The notes under the pieces are model-generated. The model did not search any database. It saw only the letters and a list, made by a program, of their open reading frames with translations, and was not told the DNA's origin. Positions 1-4,674 of a DNA stretch of 5,246 nt are shown piece by piece. Where the stretch lies: NCBI GenBank assembly GCA_016764955.1, contig JAESQZ010000143.1:1-5246 (forward strand), in the 5' to 3' direction. Source of the stretch: Deltaproteobacteria bacterium. Its GTDB lineage: Bacteria > Myxococcota > UBA727 > JABDBI01. Position 1 is the first letter of the stretch; every line of letters begins with the position of its first letter. A program made the position numbers and the translations under genes.

Positions 1-257
1 AAAGGGCCTATTTCAGCGGTCTTTGGCACTTTTTCTTCTAAGTAATGCTGCCCACGAGCCAGAATCTCTTCGAACTTATGAAGCTCACTATCGCGCGCCA
101 TCCGGTTGAGCTCTTCGTCCACACAGCGTCGCTCCGTAATTTTTTGGACCAACTCTTTTTGTGCAATAACCTCGTGACTAAATAGCCAGTGATGCAAAGC
201 AAACCAACTTACAGTAACAACCAAAAAAACCAGGCAGCTTTGAATCAGTGTTTTCAT
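1..257 (-). CDS. PilO-like type IV pilus assembly protein (partial, 3' end outside window)
   Basis: Reverse-strand reading from the ATG at 257-255 gives an open frame of 85 codons that continues past the left edge. It begins MKTLIQSCLVFLVVTVSWFA, a single N-terminal membrane segment (about residues 4-25). A charged, probably coiled-coil stretch rich in Glu, Lys and Arg follows (about 30-70), then a short LEEKVPKTAEI segment. PilO has this layout: one membrane helix, a periplasmic coiled coil, and an 'L..P...E' stretch before its ferredoxin-like domain. The ATG overlaps the TGA of the upstream PilN-like gene (ATGA), which indicates translational coupling, and AGGGG lies 4 nt before it. The position directly after a PilN-like gene supports the call. 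Only the N-terminal part is visible and sequence identity to PilO cannot be judged, so a GspM-type protein remains possible. Confidence 0.6.
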   Translation of the reverse strand, partial: MKTLIQSCLVFLVVTVSWFALHHWLFSHEVIAQKELVQKITERRCVDEELNRMARDSELHKFEEILARGQHYLEEKVPKTAEIGP

Positions 258-676
258 AGCGCCCCTACTGCCTCAAAAGTCTTTCGCTTCAGCTTAAGCA
301 GCTTCAAACGGTTTCCTTGCAAAAACTCTTCAAGTCTACGCTTAGAAGTAGCCCTGCCCATGATTTTCAAATTGTTTTCTTCAATTGCAAAACCGTGGAG
401 CGAGATGCTTTTAGGAATTTGGTTAATATATTCAATGAGCTTATCTAAGCGCTCTTTGCCATCTTTTGCCAAGGCATCAACCTGGTCAACTTTGTCTTGC
501 AGTGCTTTTTTCTGAACCACAAAATCTTGAGCCGCTTCCTGAATCGATTTCTTCGCCTCTATGGCTCGTTCTACATAGCGAAGCCTTCTAGATAGCAAGT
601 CAGAATCATGGTTTAAATAAAGATAGAAACCACCCAGGGCAAGAGCATTAAGTATTAATATGAACAAAATTTTCAT
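254..676 (-). CDS. PilN-like type IV pilus inner-membrane assembly protein, short form
   Basis: This 140-residue protein has one N-terminal membrane helix (about residues 2-21, MKILFILILNALALGGFYLY). A coiled coil follows (about 25-80), then a small C-terminal domain beginning LDKLIEYINQIPKSISLHGF and continuing IEENNLKIMGRATSKRRLEEFL. The 'IP..I.L.....E.N.L.I.G.A.S...L..FL' pattern is typical of the PilN periplasmic domain, which pairs with PilO in the inner-membrane alignment complex. It lies 8 nt after the prepilin peptidase stop and overlaps the next gene by 4 nt, so all three are probably one operon. PilN is usually about 180-200 residues and starts with a cytoplasmic INLLP-type peptide that binds PilM. 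That peptide is absent here and no pilM is visible. The start at 676 has no clear Shine-Dalgarno, so it probably depends on coupling to pilD. A GspL C-terminal-like protein is a less likely alternative. Confidence 0.65.
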   Translation of the reverse strand: MKILFILILNALALGGFYLYLNHDSDLLSRRLRYVERAIEAKKSIQEAAQDFVVQKKALQDKVDQVDALAKDGKERLDKLIEYINQIPKSISLHGFAIEENNLKIMGRATSKRRLEEFLQGNRLKLLKLKRKTFEAVGAL

Positions 677-684
677 TTACATAT

Positions 685-1512
685 TTATTGTATCAAAATA
701 AATATACTTATTTCAATCGCAGCAAGCGTTAAAAATGGCCCAAAGGGCATTGATTTGTCCGGAGGGGCCCAATCATCGCCTTCTATCGGCTTTCTAACCC
801 AGCTAATGAGCCCATAGGCTATAACAGCCTGAAGGCTCCCTAAAGTAAGAACAAATGGCAGCCACAGCCAGCCTAAATAAGCCCCAATCGCGCCCATCAA
901 AAGAGGGTCTCCAAAACCCATGGCAGACTCATCAGCTTTTAACCTGCCAGTTAATCTTAAAATCCAGGTAGAAATCAGCATAAAAACGGCTAAAAAACCA
1001 AATCCAAGCAATGCACCTATTAATCTGCTCTCAAATATCCAGTAGCCCTCAGCATAGCCAAAACCAAGCCCAAAAAGCGTCATGAGTATGAGTAAGGGCA
1101 CTGGGATTAGCCAGCTTTCCAAATCAATGAGACCAATAACTAAAGCCAGAGCGCAAAAAATAAAGAAATCAAAAGCTTGGCTAAGATTTGGCGCAAACCA
1201 CCAGCCAAATACAGCCAAGAAGCCTACAAAAATTTCGACTAGGGGGTAGCGTGCAGAAATACGCGCTTTACAAGAACGACAACGGCGCCTCAACCAAAAC
1301 CAGGAAAGCACTGGCACCAGATCACGCCACCAGATTGTTTTGCGGCAATGAAAGCAATAGGAACGCTTGGTCCATATGCTATGTTCGTTACTTTGCAGCC
1401 GCAGAATTAAGACATTTAAGAAACTGCCTATACTAAGACCAAATACAAACACCCATAGTGCGAACCAGAAGGACATGAATTCTTTTAAACCATACTTTTC
1501 TAAAAACCTCAC
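685..1512 (-). CDS. pilD: Prepilin peptidase / N-methyltransferase (PilD, family A24A)
   Basis: A polytopic inner-membrane aspartic protease that cleaves and N-methylates type IV prepilins or type II pseudopilins. Visible hallmarks are GSFLNV (29-34), a cytoplasmic zinc module with two CxxC pairs (C53/C56 and C78/C81, 21 residues between the pairs), the first catalytic Asp in GLIDLESWLIP (D130), the GxGD motif GFGD (D202), and MPFGPFL near the C terminus (255-261). The 275-residue length fits the family. Small departures are the missing second Asp after the first-site Pro and Leu where a Lys usually follows GxGD. The start is uncertain. The GTG at 1512-1510 has GGAGAGG about 8 nt upstream and gives an N terminus about as long as that of Pseudomonas PilD. 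However, this start and its Shine-Dalgarno lie inside a REP-like repeat. The ATG at 1476-1474 (263 residues) is a good alternative with a weak Shine-Dalgarno. This gene leads the pilus operon. Confidence 0.93.
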   Translation of the reverse strand: MRFLEKYGLKEFMSFWFALWVFVFGLSIGSFLNVLILRLQSNEHSIWTKRSYCFHCRKTIWWRDLVPVLSWFWLRRRCRSCKARISARYPLVEIFVGFLAVFGWWFAPNLSQAFDFFIFCALALVIGLIDLESWLIPVPLLILMTLFGLGFGYAEGYWIFESRLIGALLGFGFLAVFMLISTWILRLTGRLKADESAMGFGDPLLMGAIGAYLGWLWLPFVLTLGSLQAVIAYGLISWVRKPIEGDDWAPPDKSMPFGPFLTLAAIEISIFILIQ

Positions 1513-1546
1513 CCTAAATCCCTCTCCACCAAGTGGAGAGGGACTT
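1507..1546 (+). repeat. REP-like palindromic element, copy A
   Basis: CCTCACCCTAAAT leads into a perfect 10-bp stem, CCCTCTCCAC (1520-1529) with GTGGAGAGGG (1533-1542), closed by a CAA loop. The CTCACCC lead followed by a CCCTCTCC/GGAGAGGG hairpin is the form of a widespread class of extragenic palindromes. It recurs inverted at 1571-1612 and in variant form at 4602-4655. It overlaps the GTG start and Shine-Dalgarno of the pilD reading frame. Confidence 0.75.
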
Positions 1547-1570
1547 AAAACCAGAATTCGCTTTCAATTA

Positions 1571-1612
1571 ATTCCCCTTTCCACTTGGTAGAGAGGGGTT
1601 AGGAGTGAGGTC
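1571..1612 (-). repeat. REP-like palindromic element, copy B (inverted relative to copy A)
   Basis: Read on the minus strand this is CTCACTCCTAACCCCTCTC, then ACCAAGTGG, then a GGGG-containing arm, which matches copy A closely including the central ACCAAGTGG. The stem is CCCCTTTC (1574-1581) with GAGAGGGG (1591-1598) and contains one G-T pair. Copies A and B face each other across about 24 nt, giving a head-to-head pair like the composite REP clusters (BIMEs) of enterobacteria. Confidence 0.7.
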
Positions 1613-1643
1613 AAAAAAACCCGGGCCTAAAAGGCCCAGGTTT
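1613..1643 (-). terminator. Rho-independent terminator of the histone-like gene
   Basis: On the minus strand an 11-bp stem (AAACCTGGGCC with GGCCCGGGTTT, one G-T wobble) closes a short TTTTA loop and runs into seven consecutive T residues (1619-1613). It lies about 30 nt after the stop codon of the gene ending at 1672. It should insulate that gene from the pilus operon downstream on the same strand. The matching A-tract is only three bases on the other side, so the plus-strand activity is weaker. Confidence 0.88.
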
Positions 1644-1660
1644 CCTTAAGTTAGCTCATT

Positions 1661-1684
1661 AAAAAAAGAGCTTAAGCTCTTTTT
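1661..1684 (-). terminator. Palindromic hairpin spanning the stop codon (possible first terminator)
   Basis: A perfect 22-bp palindrome (AAAAAGAGCTT/AAGCTCTTTTT, 1663-1684) is centred on the TAA stop (1674-1672) of the histone-like gene. As RNA it folds into a 9-bp stem with a TTAA loop, and on the minus strand it runs into seven Ts. The stem is AT-rich, so termination here is probably weaker than at 1613-1643. A terminating ribosome would cover it. It may instead protect the mRNA 3' end. Confidence 0.5.
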
Positions 1685-2415
1685 CTACGGGCTACTTTTC
1701 TTTTGCCAGTGCTCTTTTTAGCCTTGGCACGTTTAGCAGCTGGTTTCTTCTTGGCTACTTTACGCTTCTTAGCAGCTGGTTTCTTCTTAGCTACTTTACG
1801 CTTCTTAGCAGCTGGTTTCTTCTTGGCTACTTTACGTTTCTTAGCAGCTGGTTTCTTCTTAGCTACTTTACGCTTCTTAGCAGCTGGTTTCTTCTTGGCT
1901 ACTTTACGTTTCTTAGCGGCTGGTTTTTTCTTAGCTACTTTACGTTTCTTAGCAGCTGGTTTTTTCTTAGCTACTTTACGCTTAGCTGTTTTTTTCTTAA
2001 CAGCTGTTTTTCTCTTTTTAGCAGCAGCTTTCTTCTTAGAAGCAGCAGCCTTCTTCTTCTTAGCAGTAGCAGCTTTTTTCTTTTTAGCTGCAGCAGCTTT
2101 CTTCTTCTTCAATGCCATTTTCTTCGCTAACATAGCCTTCCTTTGCGCAGCAGTTCTGCGACGTTTCTTCCCTTTTCGAGCAGTGCCCCCTCTGCTTGCT
2201 TTCACACGCGAGATGTCCCCTGCCTTATCAACATAATAAAGATAATGTTTGTCACGCTTCATATTGGTCTTTAAAACTAATTCAGCGCGGTCACCTTTTT
2301 TCTTCTTTTGACCACCGCGAACCATCTTGACCCGATAAACATTCAGGTTACGATCCAGGTAGTACAACCACCCTTTGGTGCGCTTAATACCAGCACGTAC
2401 AACTTTCTCAGCCAT
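1672..2415 (-). CDS. Histone H1-like, lysine-rich DNA-binding protein with duplicated N-terminal motif
   Basis: A 247-residue, extremely basic protein, inferred to bind DNA as a nucleoid-associated protein. The N-terminal 80 residues hold two ungapped copies of a 26-residue motif (residues 10-35 and 52-77). They share 13 of 26 positions around K-x2-LYY-x-D and RVK-x2-RGG and are probably short beta-rich units. A linker with KKRRRTAAQRKAML follows, then KKKKAAA-type stretches (about 103-143), then seven copies of the 12-residue unit KRKVAKKKPAAK (about 145-228), ending in RRKRA. The tail resembles eukaryotic linker-histone tails and bacterial H1-like proteins such as Hc1/Hc2 and AlgP/AlgR3. 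The tail composition alone does not prove homology. The ATG has an ideal AAGGAGG Shine-Dalgarno 8 nt upstream, implying strong expression. The gene is monocistronic, with terminators after it. I do not recognise the N-terminal motif as a named domain. Confidence 0.85.
   Translation of the reverse strand: MAEKVVRAGIKRTKGWLYYLDRNLNVYRVKMVRGGQKKKKGDRAELVLKTNMKRDKHYLYYVDKAGDISRVKASRGGTARKGKKRRRTAAQRKAMLAKKMALKKKKAAAAKKKKAATAKKKKAAASKKKAAAKKRKTAVKKKTAKRKVAKKKPAAKKRKVAKKKPAAKKRKVAKKKPAAKKRKVAKKKPAAKKRKVAKKKPAAKKRKVAKKKPAAKKRKVAKKKPAAKRAKAKKSTGKRKVARRKRA
1736..1987. repeat. Seven tandem 36-bp repeats inside the histone-like gene
   Basis: The unit starts GCAGCTGGTTTCTTCTT on the plus strand and encodes a 12-residue lysine/proline/alanine unit on the minus strand. 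Copies start at 1736, 1772, 1808, 1844, 1880, 1916 and 1952, with no spacers. Copies 2 and 4 are identical, as are 3 and 5, so 1772-1843 and 1844-1915 form a perfect 72-bp duplication. Differences among the first six copies are synonymous; the seventh diverges at its last bases. Such an array can expand or contract in whole codons. Confidence 0.97.
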
Positions 2416-2423
2416 TTCAAAAT

Positions 2424-2430
2424 CCTCCTT
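2424..2430 (-). promoter_or_regulatory. Strong ribosome binding site of the histone-like gene
   Basis: On the minus strand AAGGAGG lies 8 nt before the ATG at 2415, a near-perfect match to the anti-Shine-Dalgarno. No other start in the window has a comparable site. It fixes the start codon and suggests abundant product. Confidence 0.85.
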
Positions 2431-2536
2431 TTCGAAATAGGGCTTCTCCTTTTCACAAAAAAACCCTCATCTATATTATCTTCTCTTAAAGTGGAGGTAT
2501 TCGTCGAGCCATCTAAACTATTTTGTTTCCATAATC

Positions 2537-2565
2537 CATATATTTCTGCAATATTTTAAAATCAA
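2537..2565 (-). promoter_or_regulatory. Candidate sigma-70 promoter for the histone-like gene
   Basis: On the minus strand TTGATT (2565-2560) and TATATG (2542-2537) are separated by 17 nt; each matches four of six consensus positions. Transcription would start near 2530, leaving a leader of about 115 nt. The region is AT-rich, so chance matches are likely. A GATAAT at about 2480 has no convincing -35 partner. Confidence 0.3.
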
Positions 2566-2607
2566 AATACTTTCAAGCACTTGGACCCATTTGCAAATCA
2601 GACGAAG

Positions 2608-2656
2608 ATTGCGTAATTGCGTATTGAGTTTCTCTCGAGTAAGCCTATTTACGCAA
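2608..2656. repeat. Cluster of TTGCGTA repeats upstream of holB (operator-like)
   Basis: A perfect tandem duplication of ATTGCGTA (2608-2615 and 2616-2623) is followed by an inverted copy, TTACGCAA (2649-2656), which is the exact reverse complement of TTGCGTAA at 2609-2616. All three lie within 60 nt before the preferred holB start, in the divergent intergenic region 2416-2667. The spacing could suit a dimeric regulator, but no regulator is known from this window. Confidence 0.35.
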
Positions 2657-2667
2657 CTGTGTCACCT

Positions 2668-3360
2668 ATGATCGATTTAAAAACACAATTCAAAAATGCA
2701 ATTCAAGACAATCGCCTCGGACACGCCTTGTTATTCTTGGGAGAAGATAGCCAAAAAAAGCAAAAAACGGCCCTTGAACTTGCAGCAGGGCTTTTTTGCG
2801 AGCAAAAAGTCGCTCCCTTTGGCTGTCAGGAGTGCCTAAGTTGCAAACAAGTTTCCGAAAAGCGATACCCCTATTTACGTTTTCTAGAACCCGAAACCGA
2901 GGAAGCCTCAGAGATTAAAATCGGCCAAATTCGAGATCTGAAAACAACACCTGGCAACCCCTCCTGGATTATTCCACACGCTGAGCTCTTGAATCCACAA
3001 GCCAGCAACGCACTCTTAAAGACCCTTGAAGAACCACGAGGAAACCAATTCTTCATTTTAATCGCCCCAAATACACGTTCTATCTTAGCTACGCTAGTTT
3101 CTCGCTGCCAGCGGATCTTCTTTAAGGGGAATCCCTCGATAGAACTACCAACACCAGTAGAAATCCCCGAAAGCCATTTAGAACGCCTAAGCCTGATTGA
3201 AAAGCTAGTCAAAAGCAAAACCGATATCAAAACACTCTTACTTGGCTGGCACAAAGATGCCTCTTGGCAATTCAAAGAAAAACTGCTTCAAGCAGAGCAG
3301 GACCTTAAGCGCCATGTAAATCTGCAACTTATTTTAGAGTCTTTGTTGCTTTCCAAATAA
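2668..3360 (+). CDS. holB: DNA polymerase III subunit delta' (clamp loader stator), short form
   Basis: A 230-residue cytoplasmic clamp-loader subunit that helps load the beta clamp on DNA. Hallmarks are the MIDLKTQFKNAI start, HALLFLGE where a P-loop would sit, a CX8CX2CX2C zinc module (C44, C53, C56, C59), QIRDL (87-91), AELLNPQASNALLKTLEEP (105-123) and the SRCQ arginine-finger motif (145-148). The C-terminal RHVNLQLILESLLL matches the family's final helix. Walker A is lost (GEDSQKKQKT, no GKT/S) and the Walker B Asp appears replaced (IIPHAE). This fits a non-ATPase delta' that keeps its arginine finger, as in E. coli. The protein is shorter than the usual 300 or so residues, including a gap of about seven residues after QIRDL. 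I chose the ATG at 2668 because family members begin about 18 residues before the H-A-x-L-F-x-G motif. An in-frame TTG at 2617 would add 17 unlikely residues. Neither has a clear Shine-Dalgarno. Confidence 0.9.
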   Translation: MIDLKTQFKNAIQDNRLGHALLFLGEDSQKKQKTALELAAGLFCEQKVAPFGCQECLSCKQVSEKRYPYLRFLEPETEEASEIKIGQIRDLKTTPGNPSWIIPHAELLNPQASNALLKTLEEPRGNQFFILIAPNTRSILATLVSRCQRIFFKGNPSIELPTPVEIPESHLERLSLIEKLVKSKTDIKTLLLGWHKDASWQFKEKLLQAEQDLKRHVNLQLILESLLLSK

Positions 3361-3381
3361 GCCCAAAGCTAGCCTTGGGGC
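3361..3381 (+). other. Imperfect hairpin filling the holB-protease gap
   Basis: The whole 21-nt gap is an imperfect inverted repeat, with GCCC at 3361-3364 pairing with GGGC at 3378-3381. An A-G mismatch and three more pairs follow. There is no T-tract, so it is not a terminator. The GGGG next to the ATG at 3382 is the only purine-rich stretch available for initiation and would be paired in this fold, so it might reduce translation of the downstream gene. The stem is short and this may be chance. Confidence 0.3.
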
Positions 3382-4587
3382 ATGAAAACATGGATTCTTC
3401 TAAGTTCTCTTTTTCTGATTAACTGCGGAGGTTCATCAACGCCGGTCACATCAACCAAGCTCATCAAATTAAGTCATGACAGAGTGGCGGAGCAAGCCTC
3501 CTTGTTACAAGGCTTGGGGGAGATGCTTGAATATTACATAACGCTCAAGATCGATGGGCAAAACTTTGACCTAGTAGCAGATACCGGAAGCTCTAACTTA
3601 ATTGTTGCTGGTCTCAGTGCAAGCGAGGCATCAAAAGAACCTATCGACCCGTTTCTCTTGTCTTACGGAGGCGGAACCAGCATAAATGTTCAAAATCACT
3701 TACTTTCTGTTTCACTTGAAAATAACGATGAAAAAAGCACTTACAGGGTTGGGGTTCCACAGTGCGTTAAACAATGTTCAGACACATTCCCAAGAATTCT
3801 TGGGCTTGCTTACAGGGGAGTTGAACAACCAGCAGATGATCGACAGCCAACTTTCTTCACTCAAATGCTGAGCGTTGAAAAACCAGCTTTAAGCAATGAA
3901 TTCAGCATGCTACTTTGTGGGTTCAAAGATGACGGTAGCCATAACGGCAAGACCAATATTCTTTTTGGCGGCATAGAGCCGGGGGTAACTTTAACAGACA
4001 GCGACTACACGCCTATCACTGAAAATAGCTGGTATGTGGTGAATGCCACTGAGATTAAAATCGAGGGCAAATCAATGGGTAAATTTAATAGCCCTGCTCC
4101 AACAGCTGAAAATCCATGTGCTACTCTGAATAAGCGCACAGGTTCAAACAACTGCACCATCGTGGACAGCGGCACCACCATTAACCAGGTGCCTAAAACC
4201 ATGCACGAAGCTATCCGTGATCATCTTGCACCTAAAGTAAACCTACAGACAAACAACCCCTTTTGGGACCCCACAGTTCTGGTTGAGGTGGATGGGAAGA
4301 TGGTAATACCTACCCTACCTTGTGACACAATAAGGAAAGCTGGTTTGCCAACAGTTGATGTTCATATCGGAGAGCTTATTGTCAAAATCCCATCAAAATC
4401 CTACTTTAAAAGTAAAGGTGGTGGCGGATGCATGTTTGGATTTGGGCCGACTAATGTAGACAGCCCTAATTTCAAAATCCTAGGTCAGGTCGCCATGGAA
4501 AATCAGTATGTGCACTTTGATAGGAAGTTCAACAACAAAAAAGGCCGGATTGGGTTTAAGCAGTCTTTGGGGTTGTGTGGGAATTAG
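3382..4587 (+). CDS. Pepsin-like aspartic protease (family A1), predicted lipoprotein
   Basis: A 401-residue protein with a lipoprotein signal peptide, MKTWILLSSLFLINC, whose lipobox ends at C15. Gly follows the Cys, so outer-membrane sorting is plausible. The rest is a full bilobal pepsin fold. It has YYITLKIDGQNFDLVADTGSSN with catalytic D67, the flap Y95-GGGTS, the RILGLAY segment (138-144), and the second site TIVDSGTT with D262. C314 and C350 fit the pepsin C249-C282 disulfide, and ILGQVAMENQYVHFDR (366-381) with RIGF fits the C-terminal strands. Eight cysteines besides C15 suit an oxidising compartment. The loop between D67 and the flap is about 15 residues shorter than in pepsin and lacks its first disulfide. 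Little room (about 30 residues) remains for a propeptide. A1 proteases are mainly eukaryotic; a few bacterial members such as the shewasins are known. The gene starts 21 nt after holB and is probably co-transcribed. The substrate is unknown. Confidence 0.92.
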   Translation: MKTWILLSSLFLINCGGSSTPVTSTKLIKLSHDRVAEQASLLQGLGEMLEYYITLKIDGQNFDLVADTGSSNLIVAGLSASEASKEPIDPFLLSYGGGTSINVQNHLLSVSLENNDEKSTYRVGVPQCVKQCSDTFPRILGLAYRGVEQPADDRQPTFFTQMLSVEKPALSNEFSMLLCGFKDDGSHNGKTNILFGGIEPGVTLTDSDYTPITENSWYVVNATEIKIEGKSMGKFNSPAPTAENPCATLNKRTGSNNCTIVDSGTTINQVPKTMHEAIRDHLAPKVNLQTNNPFWDPTVLVEVDGKMVIPTLPCDTIRKAGLPTVDVHIGELIVKIPSKSYFKSKGGGGCMFGFGPTNVDSPNFKILGQVAMENQYVHFDRKFNNKKGRIGFKQSLGLCGN

Positions 4588-4601
4588 GCTTCACCCCTCG
4601 G

Positions 4602-4655
4602 CCCTCACCCGTTTTTAGCAAGCTAAAAACTCCCTCTCCCACACGCGGGAGAGGG
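4602..4655 (+). repeat. REP-like element, copy C, with an inserted second hairpin
   Basis: CCCTCACCC (4602-4610) is followed by a perfect 9-bp hairpin, GTTTTTAGC/GCTAAAAAC (4611-4619 and 4622-4630). A second perfect 9-bp hairpin then follows, CCCTCTCCC/GGGAGAGGG (4632-4640 and 4647-4655). The lead and final hairpin match copies A and B, but the first hairpin replaces their short TAAAT linker. It lies between the convergent protease and acyl-CoA dehydrogenase genes. Neither hairpin runs into a T-tract, so a role as intrinsic terminator is doubtful. Confidence 0.75.
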
Positions 4656-4674
4656 TAATTGTGAACGGCCCTAA

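Noticed and set aside
189..515. Plus-strand open frame of 108 codons near the left edge
   Set aside because: It is antisense to the overlapping PilN-like and PilO-like genes, whose ATGA junction and operon context are more convincing.
1188..1591. Two plus-strand open frames (1188-1436 and 1367-1591)
   Set aside because: They are antisense to the conserved prepilin peptidase and its upstream REP element and show no domain features.
1736..1987. CRISPR array (36-bp repeat unit)
   Set aside because: The units abut without spacers and encode an in-frame 12-residue protein repeat.
1703..2236. Long plus-strand open frame encoding a hydrophobic, repetitive 177-residue protein
   Set aside because: It is the antisense image of the lysine-rich repeats (AAG/AAA read as CTT/TTT). 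The minus-strand frame has a strong Shine-Dalgarno, a structured N terminus and a terminator; this one has none.
2617..2667. TTG-initiated N-terminal extension of holB
   Set aside because: The 17 extra residues do not resemble the family N terminus, which matches well from the ATG at 2668, and the TTG has no Shine-Dalgarno and lies in the TTGCGTA repeats.
2871..3275. Minus-strand open frame opposite holB
   Set aside because: It overlaps the conserved delta' zinc and SRC regions in antisense and has no recognisable motif.
4602..4655. Bidirectional terminator between the convergent protease and acyl-CoA dehydrogenase genes
   Set aside because: The hairpins are strong, but neither strand has a T-tract after them, and they match the REP family better.
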